A DNA stretch of 64,000 nucleotides from Promicromonospora sukumoe 327MFSha3.1 (lineage in GTDB: Bacteria > Actinomycetota > Actinomycetes > Actinomycetales > Cellulomonadaceae), in contig NZ_ARQM01000010.1 of assembly GCF_000385135.1 (NCBI RefSeq), forward strand, positions 2,144,262-2,208,261, given 5' to 3'. Below are positions 9,506-18,853 of the stretch, in pieces (position 1 is the first letter of the stretch; each line of letters starts with the position of its first letter). The notes beneath the pieces were generated by a model, which saw only the letters and a list, made by a program, of their open reading frames with translations, did not search any database and was not told the DNA's origin. The position numbers were made by a program, and so were the translations under genes.

Positions 9506-11032
9506 TCAGGCCAGGTCCAGCGAGACCGTGACGTACGAGTGCGCGGGCAGGTCGACCTCGAGGCCGCGCGGGTGCGGCCGGACGCCGTCGTGCCGGGCCG
9601 GCGCGACGGCGTCCGGCTGCGCCGCGGTGTTGTGCGCGTTCAGCGTCGGGCCGGTCAGCACCTGGGCGGAGTGCTCCAGCAGGTCGCGACCCCGCAGGTC
9701 CAGGACGACCGTCCGGTCCTGCTCGACGTCCAGGTTCGTCAGCGACACCAGCGCGGTGTCACCACGGGTGGACGCCGACGCCGAGAGCGTCGGCAGCTCG
9801 ACGTCGTCGACCGCGGACGTCGGCACCTCGCCGCGCCAGTGCACGTCCAGGGCGGCGGCGTCGTGGTGCCCCGTGTTCATCGCGAACACGTGGTAGGTCG
9901 GGGTCAGGACGAGCGCATCGGTCTCCGGGTCGGTCAGGATCATCGACTGCAGGACGTTGACCGTCTGGGCGATGTTGGCCATGACCACGCGGCCGGCGTG
10001 CCGGTGGAAGGCGTCGAAGTGCCGGCTGGCGACGACGGCGTCGCGCAGGGTGTTCTGCTGGTACAGGAACCCCGGGTTGGTGCCGGGCTCGACGTTCCAC
10101 CACGTGCCCCACTCGTCGACGACCAGGCCCACCCGCTTCTTGGGGTCGTAGCGGTCCATCACCGCGCCGTGCCGTTCGAGCAGGTGCTCCATGTGCGCCG
10201 CGCGGGCCAGCGCCCGGTACCACTCGTCGGTGCCGAACTCGGTGGCCGAACCCTTGTCCGACCACGGACCGGTCATCGTGTAGTAGTGCAGGGAGATGCC
10301 CTGGAACGGGGCCGTACGCCCCTCGCCGTCCTCCAGCGCGTCGAACGAGCGCATCAGGGTCTCGGTCCAGTGGAAGTCGTCCACGTTCGCACCGGCGGCG
10401 ATCCGGTAGACGTCGTTGCCGGCGTGCTCACGCACGTAGGTCGCGTACTGCCGGGCGAGCGAGGCGAACTGCTCGGCGCGCAGGTTTCCGCCGCAGCCCC
10501 AGGCCTCGTTGCCGATCCCCCAGAACGGCACCCGCCACGGGGCGTCCCGCCCGTGCTCGCGGCGCAGCGACGCCATCGGCGAGTCGTCGCCGCGGGTGAG
10601 GTACTCGATCCACTCGCTCATCTCCCGGACGGAGCCGGAACCGACGTTCCCGGACACGTACGGGTCGGCGCCCAGCAGCTCGCACAGCGCCATGAACTCC
10701 TGCGTGCCGAAGGAGTTGTCCTCCACGACGTCGCCCCAGTGGGAGTTGACCATCCGGGGCCGCTCGTCGCGCGGGCCGACGCCGTCGCGCCAGTGGTAGT
10801 CGTCGGCGAAGCACCCGCCGGGCCAGCGCAGGTTGGGGATGTCGATGGCGCGCAGTGCCGCCACGACGTCGGAGCGGATGCCGCCCACGTTCGGCACGTC
10901 GGAGTCCTCCCCCACCCAGAAGCCGCCGTAGATGCAGCGCCCGAGGTGCTCGGCGAAGTGGCCGTAGATGTGCCGGGAGATGGTGGCGCCCGGCAGGTCG
11001 AGATTGATGACGGCAGTCAGATCAGTACCCAT
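9506..11032 (-). CDS. Alpha-N-arabinofuranosidase, GH51
   Basis: 508-aa intracellular glycosidase, without signal peptide, that releases arabinofuranosyl units from arabinan or arabinoxylan fragments. The GH51 acid/base glutamate is in [11 protein letters not shown] (Glu176) and the nucleophile in VVDEWGTWW (Glu307). A C-terminal beta-sandwich follows from about residue 385. The length equals the bacterial AbfA type. The gene is the first of an operon with the PL11 lyase and is divergent from GH42. A perfect 16-bp palindrome in the 107-bp divergent region is the likely shared operator. The start has a purine-rich GAGAGAG site. Confidence 0.93.
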   Translation of the reverse strand: MGTDLTAVINLDLPGATISRHIYGHFAEHLGRCIYGGFWVGEDSDVPNVGGIRSDVVAALRAIDIPNLRWPGGCFADDYHWRDGVGPRDERPRMVNSHWGDVVEDNSFGTQEFMALCELLGADPYVSGNVGSGSVREMSEWIEYLTRGDDSPMASLRREHGRDAPWRVPFWGIGNEAWGCGGNLRAEQFASLARQYATYVREHAGNDVYRIAAGANVDDFHWTETLMRSFDALEDGEGRTAPFQGISLHYYTMTGPWSDKGSATEFGTDEWYRALARAAHMEHLLERHGAVMDRYDPKKRVGLVVDEWGTWWNVEPGTNPGFLYQQNTLRDAVVASRHFDAFHRHAGRVVMANIAQTVNVLQSMILTDPETDALVLTPTYHVFAMNTGHHDAAALDVHWRGEVPTSAVDDVELPTLSASASTRGDTALVSLTNLDVEQDRTVVLDLRGRDLLEHSAQVLTGPTLNAHNTAAQPDAVAPARHDGVRPHPRGLEVDLPAHSYVTVSLDLA

Positions 11033-11110
11033 GGAGCTCTCTCTCGTCGCGTCGTTGCGGTCCGGCAGAGCGTCGGGTGCCGCGCTCTGTCACGTGGTGC
11101 GACATACTGC

Positions 11111-11126
11111 CATGAATCGATTCATG
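11111..11126. promoter_or_regulatory. Palindromic operator CATGAATCGATTCATG (LacI type)
   Basis: Perfect 16-bp palindrome with a central CG, located between divergent GH51 and GH42 and 13 bp before the GH42 start codon. Its size and central CG match operators of LacI/GalR-family carbohydrate regulators. The cognate regulator is not encoded beside it in this window. Confidence 0.7.
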
Positions 11127-11139
11127 CCAGACTGGTGCC

Positions 11140-13233
11140 ATGCGACGACGCACGACACCGGAGTCCTTCGATCCCGCTCAGGTCCGCCCGTGGAACGCCG
11201 GCCTCGCCGGCCTCGGCTTCGGCGGTGACTACAACCCCGAGCAGTGGCCCGACGACGTGCGGCTCGAGGACCTCGAGCTCATGCGCGAGGCGGGCGTCAA
11301 CCTGCTGAGCGTGGCGATCTTCTCCTGGGCCACGATCGAACCGCGCGAGGGCGAGCTGGACTGGGCCTGGCTGGACACCACGATGGACCGCCTGCACGGC
11401 GCGGGTATCCAGGTGGCGCTCGCCACGGCGACCGCGTCGCCGCCGCCGTGGCTGACGCGCGAGCACCCCGAGATCCTGCCGCGGCTCGCGGACGGGACCG
11501 TGCTGCACCAGGGCGGGCGGCAGTCGTACGCGGTCACCCACCCGGTCCACCGCGAGTACGCGCTGCGGATGACCACCCGCATGGCCGAGCGCTACCGCGA
11601 CCACCCGGCGCTGGCGCTGTGGCACGTGGACAACGAGATCGGCTGCCACGTCCCCCGCGACTACTCCGCCGCCGCCGCCGACGCCTTCCGCCAGTGGCTG
11701 CGCGAGCGGTACACCACGGTCGACGCGCTCAACGACGCCTGGGGCACCGCGTTCTGGTCGCAGCGCTACGGCTCGTTCGACGACGTCCTCCCGCCGCTGG
11801 TGGCGCCCACGTACGCCAACCCCACCCAGCAGCTCGACTTCGACCGGTTCTCCTCGGACGCGCTCCTCGACTACTACCGCGACCTGCGCGACACTCTGCG
11901 CCAGATCACGCCGCACGTGCCGGTGACCACGAACCTGATGGCGACCAGCCACACCAAGGGCATGGACTACTTCTCCTGGGCCCCGGAGCTGGACGTCGTG
12001 GCGAACGACCACTACACGGCCGCGGCTGACCCGGAGCGGCACGTCGACCTCGCGTTCTCCGCAGACCTGACCCGCGGGATCGCCGGCGGAGACCCCTGGA
12101 TCCTCATGGAGCACTCGACCTCGGCGGTCAACTGGCAGCCGCGCAACCGCGCCAAGCTGCCCGGAGAGCTCCTGCGCAACTCGCTGCAGCACGTCGCGCG
12201 CGGCGCGGACTCGGTGATGTTCTTCCAGTGGCGCCAGTCCAGGGCCGGGGCCGAGAAGTACCACTCGGCGATGGTCCCCCACGCCGGCCGGGACACGGAC
12301 CTGTGGCGCGACGTCGTCGGCCTCGGTGATGCCCTCGAGGCGCTCGGCGAGGTGCGCGGTTCGCGCGTGCGCTCGCGGGCGGCGATCGTGGTGGACTGGC
12401 CGTCGTGGTGGGGATCCGAGCTCGACTCCCACCCCACGCAGGCGCTGCGGTACATGGACCAGGTGCAGGCCTGGTACGGCGCGCTGTGGCGCCGCGGCGT
12501 CACCACGGACATGGTGTCACCGGGTGCGGACCTCGACGGCTACGACCTCGTGGTGCTGCCCACCACCTATCTCGTCACGGATGCCGACGCCGCGAACGTG
12601 GCTGCCGCCGCGCAGCGGGGCGCGACCGTCGTCGTGACCTACTTCTCGGGCATCGTCGACGAGCACGACCACGTGCGCCTCGGCGGGTACCCGGGCGCGT
12701 TCCGCGACCTCCTGGGCGTGCGCACCGAGGAGTTCTACCCCCTGCAGGACGGCGAGACCGTGCACGTCGTCGGCGAGGCGGTCGGTGGCGCGGCGACCGC
12801 GGACCTCTGGACCGAGAAGTCGCACGTCGCCGACGACGCCGAGGTGATGGCGTCCTACCAGGACGGCGCGCTCGCCGACCGCCCCGCGGTCACCCGGCGC
12901 GCCGTCGGGCAGGGGCACGCCTGGTACGTCGCGACCCGCCTGGACCGCGAAGGCCTCGACGACCTGGCCGGCACGCTCGTCGCGGAGGCGGGCGTGGGCC
13001 CGGAGTTCTCGGCGCCCGCCGGTGTGGAGGTCGTCCGCCGGTGGTCGGACGCCGCTCCCCCGGCCGGCCAGGAGCCGACGTCGTGGGTGTTCGTGCTCAA
13101 CCACACCGAGGAGTCCGCGACCGTCGGCACCGAGGCGGCGCCGGTGACCGGGACCGAGCTGCTCACCGGCGAGAGAGTCAGCGGGACCCTGACGGTGCCA
13201 GCGGGCGGCGTCCGCGTGCTCCGGGTCGGCTGA
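11140..13233 (+). CDS. Beta-galactosidase, GH42
   Basis: 697-aa cytosolic enzyme that removes galactosyl residues from galactan or arabinogalactan fragments. Family features: GGDYNPEQWP near the N-terminus, acid/base Glu166 in WHVDNEIGCH, nucleophile Glu324 in ILMEHSTSAVNWQ, then the trimerisation domain (from ~390) and a small C-terminal beta domain. There is no signal peptide, so substrates must be imported. Together with PL11 and GH51 it suggests use of rhamnogalacturonan I side chains. The start codon lies just after a palindromic operator. Confidence 0.94.
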   Translation: MRRRTTPESFDPAQVRPWNAGLAGLGFGGDYNPEQWPDDVRLEDLELMREAGVNLLSVAIFSWATIEPREGELDWAWLDTTMDRLHGAGIQVALATATASPPPWLTREHPEILPRLADGTVLHQGGRQSYAVTHPVHREYALRMTTRMAERYRDHPALALWHVDNEIGCHVPRDYSAAAADAFRQWLRERYTTVDALNDAWGTAFWSQRYGSFDDVLPPLVAPTYANPTQQLDFDRFSSDALLDYYRDLRDTLRQITPHVPVTTNLMATSHTKGMDYFSWAPELDVVANDHYTAAADPERHVDLAFSADLTRGIAGGDPWILMEHSTSAVNWQPRNRAKLPGELLRNSLQHVARGADSVMFFQWRQSRAGAEKYHSAMVPHAGRDTDLWRDVVGLGDALEALGEVRGSRVRSRAAIVVDWPSWWGSELDSHPTQALRYMDQVQAWYGALWRRGVTTDMVSPGADLDGYDLVVLPTTYLVTDADAANVAAAAQRGATVVVTYFSGIVDEHDHVRLGGYPGAFRDLLGVRTEEFYPLQDGETVHVVGEAVGGAATADLWTEKSHVADDAEVMASYQDGALADRPAVTRRAVGQGHAWYVATRLDREGLDDLAGTLVAEAGVGPEFSAPAGVEVVRRWSDAAPPAGQEPTSWVFVLNHTEESATVGTEAAPVTGTELLTGERVSGTLTVPAGGVRVLRVG

Positions 13234-13258
13234 CGGCGCCGGCCGACCCGGAGCCGGC

Positions 13259-14440
13259 TCAGTACAGGATGGACGCCTGCCCGCGCGGCCAGGCCAGGGT
13301 GGCGTAGATCTGCACCATCGCGGCCTGCTCCAGCAGCTCGGTGTGCTCGTCACCGGCGTTGAACAGCCCGGTCGCGGGTTCCCGCTCGGTGCGCCACTGG
13401 TGGTCGGCGTAGTCCGCCATGGCGTTCCGGTACTTCGTGCCGCCGGTCACGGACTCCAGCAGCAGGAGGTTCTTGAACCAGATCGAGTTGAAGAACATCG
13501 GCTGGCCGTCCAGCCGCCCCTCGGTGACGTAGTAGCGGTAGGACGCCGCCGCGATCGCCTTCGCCTTGGCCAGGTACCTCTTGTCGCCCGTCGCCTCGTA
13601 CAGCAGGGTGTAGGTGCCCAGCGGCACGCCCTGGTTGTACGACCACTGCGTGCGGTCGATCGACCCGTCGAGCTTGATGTTGTCCCAGTAGAGGCCGTTC
13701 GGCGCGAGCAGGTGCTCGTCGGTCCAGCCCACCATCCGCTGCGCCCAGTCGAGGTAGTCGCGCTCCCCCGTGATCATGAACAGGCGCGTGGCTAGCTGCG
13801 CGCCGGGCATGGTGGAGACGGTGTTGCGGTCGGTGCTCCAGGTGGCCTGGGTCCAGAACACGCCGCCTGGGGCCGGGTGCGACGGGTCGGTGTCCCACCC
13901 GGAGACCACGAGCTCGAAGATCTCCTCGGCCCGCCTCAGCGCCGCCTCGTCGCCGGTCGCCAGGTACTGCTGCACCTTGGCGAGCGCCACCCACTCGTTG
14001 TCGTCGTAGAACATGTCGCCGCCACCGCCGTACGGGGCGCGCGGGTACGAGTCGTAGCCGGGAAGCCCGGTGGTGCCGCCGTCGGCATTCCAGAAGTGCT
14101 CCTGCCCGCGGGCGACGTCGGCGAGGTCGTCCCGGAACGACCGCCCCGCGGCCCCGGGCAGCCCGGTGAGGTCGAGCGTCGCGACGTGCGCCTGCGAGTG
14201 CGGCCACTCGAACGAGTAGGTGCGGTCGTCGGCCCCGCTCGGGTACCGCTCGCGGAAGAGGCCGGAGCCGTCGTCCGCGGCCATGTACTCCTGCATCGCG
14301 TCGTACGAGGCGACCGCCCGCTGCACCTGCGTGCGCTGCGACGCCGCGGAGGCGTCCCCGACCTGCGCACCGGCGGGGGCCGCCGCCCCCAGTGCGCAGG
14401 CCAGCGCGACGACCGTGCCGGCAACTCTGGTGAACCTCAT
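13259..14440 (-). CDS. Secreted GH76 family alpha-1,6-mannanase
   Basis: 393-aa exported (alpha/alpha)6-barrel enzyme that hydrolyses alpha-1,6-mannan backbones, such as those of fungal cell walls. The signal peptide is residues 1-26, with a cleavage site after APAGA. The catalytic Asp pair is in MFYDDNEW (residues 146-147), and the family signature W-x-YNQG-x3-G is present (WSYNQGVPLG). The start at 14440 has GAAGGAG upstream; a longer frame adds 28 unlikely residues. A palindromic operator 70 bp upstream suggests control by a sugar-responsive regulator. Confidence 0.9.
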   Translation of the reverse strand: MRFTRVAGTVVALACALGAAAPAGAQVGDASAASQRTQVQRAVASYDAMQEYMAADDGSGLFRERYPSGADDRTYSFEWPHSQAHVATLDLTGLPGAAGRSFRDDLADVARGQEHFWNADGGTTGLPGYDSYPRAPYGGGGDMFYDDNEWVALAKVQQYLATGDEAALRRAEEIFELVVSGWDTDPSHPAPGGVFWTQATWSTDRNTVSTMPGAQLATRLFMITGERDYLDWAQRMVGWTDEHLLAPNGLYWDNIKLDGSIDRTQWSYNQGVPLGTYTLLYEATGDKRYLAKAKAIAAASYRYYVTEGRLDGQPMFFNSIWFKNLLLLESVTGGTKYRNAMADYADHQWRTEREPATGLFNAGDEHTELLEQAAMVQIYATLAWPRGQASILY

Positions 14441-14509
14441 CGTTCGCTCCTTCGTTCGGTGGTGCTCGGTCATTCGGTGGGGCCACTCGGCGGGGCGACG
14501 ACGCGGCGA

Positions 14510-14523
14510 TGTCAGCGCTGTCA
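14510..14523. promoter_or_regulatory. Palindromic operator TGTCAGCGCTGTCA upstream of GH76
   Basis: Near-perfect palindrome (arms TG-n-CAGC/GCTG-n-CA) 70 bp before the GH76 start codon. The central CG and length fit a LacI-family operator. It differs from the GH42/GH51 palindrome, so a different regulator is likely. Confidence 0.55.
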
Positions 14524-14695
14524 TCTTGACGAGCGGGCGCTCGGTGTCCTCCTCGACTCGATTCCCTGCGTCACCCCTGCCAGACCCAGGCTTCGCGAAG
14601 TCTCCTTCGACTCCGATCGGTCCCTGGCGCCCGGAACACCCGGCGGACAGGCTATGGGGCCAGAACCTGACCGGTCAACGACGCCCGTCGTCGCA

Positions 14696-14878
14696 CTACG
14701 GAGCCGGTACGTCGGCCCCGGCCTCGCAGGCAAGGCAGAGCAGCGTCGACTCGACGACGCCGCGACGCACGAATCGTTGGCCCAGCTCGACGGCGAACTC
14801 GTCGCACTCCGGGCACGACCACGGGCCGTTCGTGCCCTCCTGCGCCGAGCTGATGATGTCGCTCCATCCGCTGCTCAC
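14696..14878 (-). CDS. Small zinc-ribbon-like protein coupled to Imm21
   Basis: 60-aa protein, from a GTG start at 14878, with two CxxC knuckles (SCPECD and LCLACE) about 26 residues apart, consistent with one zinc site. The GTG overlaps the TGA of the upstream Imm21 gene (GTGA), so translation is coupled. No family is recognised. It could be an accessory factor of the immunity protein or an unrelated rider. Confidence 0.6.
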   Translation of the reverse strand: MSSGWSDIISSAQEGTNGPWSCPECDEFAVELGQRFVRRGVVESTLLCLACEAGADVPAP

Positions 14879-15363
14879 GGCGCGGACTCTATCGGGACGA
14901 CCTTGATCAACCGGCACGCGGCCGTGCCGGCTTCGACCTCCGCCACCATGACCGACGCGCCGCGGTCACTGACGGGCCATTCGAGGAACTCGTCGCTCAC
15001 GAGTTCAGCACCAGGGGTCGCGGCATCGAACACTCTGACCGCTCCCTGCCAGTCGACCGGCCCGACGACGTCCCACACGAGACCTTCCCAGGACGACCTG
15101 ATCGTTCGGAACAGGTCCTCCTCGTCCTCGGCCCACCGCCACTGGACCACACAGCCCAGGTCCTCCGACCAGGTCGTGGACATCGGCTCGTCCGAAAGAG
15201 AAAGTGCGGAGAACGCGCGCCCGGCCCTGACCACGTCGACCATGCCTATGTCGTGGACGGCGCAGGCGAGGTCGTAGTCGGGACCTCGATACCCAGACCA
15301 CTCGGGTACCGAGGCCGCCTGCATCACGACCATGGGGCCGCCGGTTGACTCGAGCCACTTCAT
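14875..15363 (-). CDS. Imm21-type immunity protein
   Basis: 162-aa cytosolic protein with the Imm21 pattern: MKWLESTGGPMVVM at the N-terminus, W-x-G...DYDLACAV, a glycine/alanine strand leading to LSDEPMSTTW, WRWAEDEEDL, and a C-terminal FDAATPGAE segment. Imm21 proteins neutralise polymorphic toxins delivered in contact or secretion-dependent competition. No toxin gene lies next to it, so it looks like an orphan immunity gene giving protection against neighbours. The ATG at 15363 has GGAG upstream; the frame can be extended only to a TTG six codons further. Confidence 0.75.
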   Translation of the reverse strand: MKWLESTGGPMVVMQAASVPEWSGYRGPDYDLACAVHDIGMVDVVRAGRAFSALSLSDEPMSTTWSEDLGCVVQWRWAEDEEDLFRTIRSSWEGLVWDVVGPVDWQGAVRVFDAATPGAELVSDEFLEWPVSDRGASVMVAEVEAGTAACRLIKVVPIESAP

Positions 15364-15399
15364 CCGGGAGATCTCCTTCAAAGTTCTAGAGGCGGCCGG

Positions 15400-15912
15400 T
15401 CAGGGCCGGAGACTCTTGGTCAGCATGAGGGTGACGTCGTCGTCGATGCGCACCGTGCTCCCGGGCTCGACCGGCCGGCCGGCCGACATCAGTCCGCGCC
15501 CGTCGAACTGGTAGCCACGCGCGATGTACAGGCGCATCGCGGAGCCGTAGTCCGCGTAGACGCCGACACCCAGCCCGGCCACGGCGCTCCGGTCAGCGAT
15601 CAGGCCCTCCAGGGCGTCGAGCAGCGCCGTTCCGACGCCCTGTCGGCGGTGGTCCGGCAACACGTTGAGGTCCTGGATCTCCGGGATCGACCCGTCCCGG
15701 AACGGCGGGTACTCACTTCGCCAGGACACGCAGCCGTAGCCGGCGAACTGCTCGCCTGACCAAGCGACCAGGACGACGAGCTCACCGGACTGCTGGCGAG
15801 CGAAGTACGCGGCGTAGTCCTCCTCGGCCTTGCCGGGCCAGCCGAGCGCTCGAAATGCCGCGGCCATCTCCGGGGCATCCTGCGGCGTCAGCGGTCGAAG
15901 TTCCACGTCCAC
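15400..15912 (-). CDS. GNAT family N-acetyltransferase
   Basis: ~170-aa acetyltransferase that transfers acetyl from acetyl-CoA to an amine. Motif B/A is visible as IQDLNVLPDHRRQGVGTALLDALEGL, with the acetyl-CoA pyrophosphate loop R-R-Q-G-V-G, followed by YADYGSAMRLYIARGYQFDGRGL. I start at the GTG at 15912 (VDVELRPLTPQD), where the domain begins; ATG codons at 15954 and 15981 are alternatives, none with a clear Shine-Dalgarno. It lies 36 bp upstream of the Imm21 start on the same strand orientation. Confidence 0.8.
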   Translation of the reverse strand: MDVELRPLTPQDAPEMAAAFRALGWPGKAEEDYAAYFARQQSGELVVLVAWSGEQFAGYGCVSWRSEYPPFRDGSIPEIQDLNVLPDHRRQGVGTALLDALEGLIADRSAVAGLGVGVYADYGSAMRLYIARGYQFDGRGLMSAGRPVEPGSTVRIDDDVTLMLTKSLRP

Positions 15913-16076
15913 CCGAGCGACCGTAGTGGCCGCGCCGTCGCGACGGCGAACCATTAGCCCGGGCGGCTCGGACAGCACCATCCGCCAACCGGTTATTTCA
16001 CCCGTCCCGGAGTGAACCCCGGCCCCACGACCCACGTAGGCTCCGGGCAGGGCAGAGGCCCGGGGGCTGGCTGACC

Positions 16077-16158
16077 CGGGTCGGGACCCGAGCGCGGGGT
16101 CTGGGCCCGCACTCGGGCAGGAGCCGGGACCCCCGACCTGGGGGACGGGGGTCCCGCT
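16077..16158. other. Tandem strong hairpins ahead of mgsA
   Basis: Two inverted repeats lie in the region divergent from the GNAT gene. The first is small, CGGGT/ACCCG at 16077-16090. The second is large: GAGC-GGGACCCCC with GGGGGTCCC-GCTC at 16121-16158, 13 paired bases with a one-base bulge. They could attenuate or terminate transcription toward mgsA, 144 bp downstream, or stabilise the leader. No T-run follows. Confidence 0.45.
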
Positions 16159-16301
16159 CCTTGGGCACGTCGGACGGCTGCGGCAGCCGGGACGGCGCGG
16201 CACGCCCCGGGCGACAACCACCGGCAGCGGCCAGATACTTCGAGTACGACGCCTGCGCCGGGGCGAGCGACGACCCGCCCCGCCGCCGATCGGAGGTCTC
16301 G

Positions 16302-16760
16302 ATGAACCCGGCCGTCAAGCAACGTCACATCGCCCTGGTGGCGCACGACAACATGAAGGTCGAGCTCCTGCGCTGGGCCGAGTACAACCGGGGCACGCTC
16401 GCCGAGCACCAGCTCTACGCGACCGGCACCACCGGCACGATGCTCGAGTACGAGCTCGGCCTCCCTGTGCACCGGTTCCTGTCCGGTCCGGTCGGCGGCG
16501 ACCAGCAGATCGGTGCCAAGATCGCCGAGGGCAGCCTCGACATGCTGATCTTCTTCTGGGACCCGCTCGAGGCCCAGCCGCACGACCCGGACGTCAAGGC
16601 GCTGCTGCGGATCGGTGCCGTGTGGAACGTGCCCATGGCCTGCAACGTGGCCACCGCGGACATGATCATCTCCTCGCCGCTCCTGTCCAGCGACTACGAG
16701 AGCCGCCGGCCCGACCTCACACCCCGTACCTGGGACCAGACCGCCGAAGACCCGGCCTGA
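16302..16760 (+). CDS. mgsA: Methylglyoxal synthase
   Basis: 152-aa cytosolic enzyme that converts dihydroxyacetone phosphate to methylglyoxal and phosphate, a bypass of lower glycolysis. Family signatures are plain: [19 protein letters not shown], the phosphate-binding [17 protein letters not shown], and [21 protein letters not shown]. The ATG at 16302 is preceded by GGAGG six bases upstream. The gene stands alone between a hairpin-rich leader and a convergent TetR gene. Confidence 0.95.
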   Translation: MNPAVKQRHIALVAHDNMKVELLRWAEYNRGTLAEHQLYATGTTGTMLEYELGLPVHRFLSGPVGGDQQIGAKIAEGSLDMLIFFWDPLEAQPHDPDVKALLRIGAVWNVPMACNVATADMIISSPLLSSDYESRRPDLTPRTWDQTAEDPA

Positions 16761-16796
16761 ACCGAAGGGCCCGCCGCACGCGGGACAACCCCTGCC

Positions 16797-17405
16797 TCAG
16801 GCCCCGGTACGGGTGCTGAAGAGGCGGTCCAGGTGCTGGTCGATGGCCGCCAGCGCGGCCCGGGGTTCGATCACCTCGAGCTCGAGCAGCGAGGTGAACC
16901 CGGTCAGCGCGATGATCAGGTTCGTCTCGACGTCCGGGTCCCGGTCCGGAGCGATCTGGCCCTCCCCGATCGCCTGCCGGACGAGGCCCTCGACCATGGA
17001 GCGACCGTCCCGGAGCCCGAGGGTCGCCTGCTTGCGCAGCACGGGATCGTGCAGGGCCTCCAGGACGTAGGCGGCGCTCATCCGGGACGACGCGCGGGCG
17101 TCGTCGTGCAGGGGCAGCATCTCGGTGAGCACCAGGCGCAGCACGTCCCTGGGGTGCGGAGGCTGGTCGAGCGCGGCCAGCCCGCGGGCGACCCGGTCGG
17201 TGGTCCGCTCGGCGGCGAACTCCATCGCGAAGGTCAGCATCGCCGTGCGGGACGCGAAGTAGTGCTGCAGCTGTCCCAGCGAGACGCCTGCCTCGCCGGC
17301 GACCTCACGCAGGGTCGCCCGGGTCCAGCCGTGCTGGTCGACGACCCGCCACAGCGCACGAGCGATCGCCTCACGTCGTTCCTGGTGATCCACCAGCTTC
17401 GGCAC
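16797..17405 (-). CDS. TetR family transcriptional regulator
   Basis: 202-aa repressor. The N-terminal helix-turn-helix (residues ~10-55) reads ALWRVVDQHGWTRATLREVAGEAGVSLGQLQHYFASR, with the typical YF. The C-terminal part resembles the TetR_C_6/BetI-like dimerisation domain. The GTG start at 17405 is supported by GAAGGGGG upstream. It is divergent from the DUF1992 gene with 72 bp between. That region contains AATACAC twice, 14-15 bp apart, as a possible operator. Confidence 0.9.
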   Translation of the reverse strand: MPKLVDHQERREAIARALWRVVDQHGWTRATLREVAGEAGVSLGQLQHYFASRTAMLTFAMEFAAERTTDRVARGLAALDQPPHPRDVLRLVLTEMLPLHDDARASSRMSAAYVLEALHDPVLRKQATLGLRDGRSMVEGLVRQAIGEGQIAPDRDPDVETNLIIALTGFTSLLELEVIEPRAALAAIDQHLDRLFSTRTGA

Positions 17406-17477
17406 CCTGCCCCCTTCCCGTTGGCAATACACATGACATAATACACGCGTACCGCGAAACCATGAGACGGAGCGCCG

Positions 17478-17999
17478 ATGTCAGACCCGCACCCGCCGCC
17501 CGAGTTCTTCAACCCGTACGCCGTCGCCATCGACGAGGAGGTGGCGATCGCCCTGCTGGCCGACCTGCACGTCCGCAACGCGATCGCACGTGGCGAGTTC
17601 GACGACCTGCCCGGGAGCGGCAAGCCGCTCGACCTGCCCGACCGCCACGACCCCGACTGGTGGCTCAAGAACCTCATGAAGCGCGAGCGGCTCGTCCTGC
17701 TGCCGCCGTCGATCCAGCTGCGCAAGGAGGACGCCGCGCTGGACGCCCGCCTCGACGAGATGTGGGGCGAGGCGGAGGTGCGTCAGGAGATCGAGGAGTT
17801 CAACAAGCGGGTGCTCCGTGGGCGCTACCAGCCGCCCGCCGGACCGCCCCTGGTCACCATGCCGCGGGACGTCGAGGCGACGGTCGCCGCCTGGGCGGAG
17901 CGCAGGGCGCGGGCCGCGGAGGCACGAGCCAGGGCTCGTGCGGAGGCGGCCGACGAGAGCCGCCGTCGCCGACGACGCGGCCGCAGGCGGCGCCGGTAG
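17478..17999 (+). CDS. DUF1992 (DnaJ-homologue subfamily C member 28-like) protein
   Basis: 173-aa protein carrying the conserved DUF1992 block: an ARGEFDDLPGSGKPLDL motif, then WWLKNLMKRERLVLLPPSIQLRKE. A highly basic Arg-rich tail (RRRRRRGRRRRR near residues 161-173) probably binds nucleic acid or membranes. Members are associated by homology with DnaJC28, but their bacterial role is unknown. It is divergent from the TetR regulator. Confidence 0.85.
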   Translation: MSDPHPPPEFFNPYAVAIDEEVAIALLADLHVRNAIARGEFDDLPGSGKPLDLPDRHDPDWWLKNLMKRERLVLLPPSIQLRKEDAALDARLDEMWGEAEVRQEIEEFNKRVLRGRYQPPAGPPLVTMPRDVEATVAAWAERRARAAEARARARAEAADESRRRRRRGRRRRR

Positions 18000-18022
18000 C
18001 CGGCGCCGGCAAGGCCGGACGG

Positions 18023-18853
18023 TCAGCCGCGCGCCACCGCTCCCAGACGTACCGCCGCGACGGTCCCACCGTCGACCAGCAGATCCGTGCCCGTGACGAA
18101 GCCGGCGGCCGGGCTCAGCAGGAACTCGACCGCGTCCGCGATCTCCTCGGGACGCCCGACGCGGCCGGTGCCCGACGCCGCGACCAGGGCGCGTATCTGG
18201 TCACCCGAGGCCCCCTCGAGCTCGGCCTCGCCCATGGCCGTGGCGATCACGCCCGGACTGACCGAGTTCACGCGGGCGCCGCGGCGACCCCAGACCAGGC
18301 TCGCGGCCTGCACCCGCAGCTGGTTGGCACGCTTGGCGACCGAGTAGGCCGCCCCGGCATCCGGCAGCGCCGCCACCACCGGCAGCGCCGCGAGCTCGTC
18401 GCTCGGCGTCGTCGCCAGCGCGAGCTCCACCTCGGCGGACAGCGACGGCTGGGCGAACCACCCGGCCATCGACGCGATGACCACCCCGGCGCCACCGGCG
18501 GCGATCACCTCGCCGAACGCGTCCAAGCCGTGGGCGACACCCACGAGGTCGACCCCGATCACCGCGGCGAGCGGCGCCTGGACCGGTGAGACCCCGGCGG
18601 TGTGCACGACCGACGTGACCGCTCCCAGAGCTGCCGCCTGTCGCGCCAGCGCGGTCATCGACTCCCGCTCCGAGACGTCGACCTGCACCACGGTGACGTC
18701 CCGGCCGCCCTCGGACACGGTGGCAGCCGCGGCCTCCAGCCGCTCTGTCGAGAAGTCGGCGAGCACCAGGCGGTCGTGCCTCAGCCGCCGGGCGACGATC
18801 TCGCCCATCCCGCCCACACCGACGACGACGCCAACCGTTGCGCTGCTGCTCAT
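18023..18853 (-). CDS. Short-chain dehydrogenase/reductase
   Basis: 276-aa NAD(P)-dependent oxidoreductase. The cofactor loop is atypical (VVVGVGGMGEIVARRL instead of TGxxxGIG). The catalytic Tyr-Lys pair is present in YSVAKRANQL, together with a VSPGVIATAM segment and a C-terminal VTGTDLLVDGG motif. The start MSSSATVG at 18853 has GAGGGAAG upstream. It is divergent from the alpha/beta hydrolase, 122 bp away. The substrate is unknown. Confidence 0.87.
   Translation of the reverse strand: MSSSATVGVVVGVGGMGEIVARRLRHDRLVLADFSTERLEAAAATVSEGGRDVTVVQVDVSERESMTALARQAAALGAVTSVVHTAGVSPVQAPLAAVIGVDLVGVAHGLDAFGEVIAAGGAGVVIASMAGWFAQPSLSAEVELALATTPSDELAALPVVAALPDAGAAYSVAKRANQLRVQAASLVWGRRGARVNSVSPGVIATAMGEAELEGASGDQIRALVAASGTGRVGRPEEIADAVEFLLSPAAGFVTGTDLLVDGGTVAAVRLGAVARG

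Noticed and set aside
7163..11308. 1381-codon plus-strand open frame
   Set aside because: It is antisense to the PL11 and GH51 genes, whose catalytic motifs are clear; the long frame results from high GC and lacks stops by codon bias.
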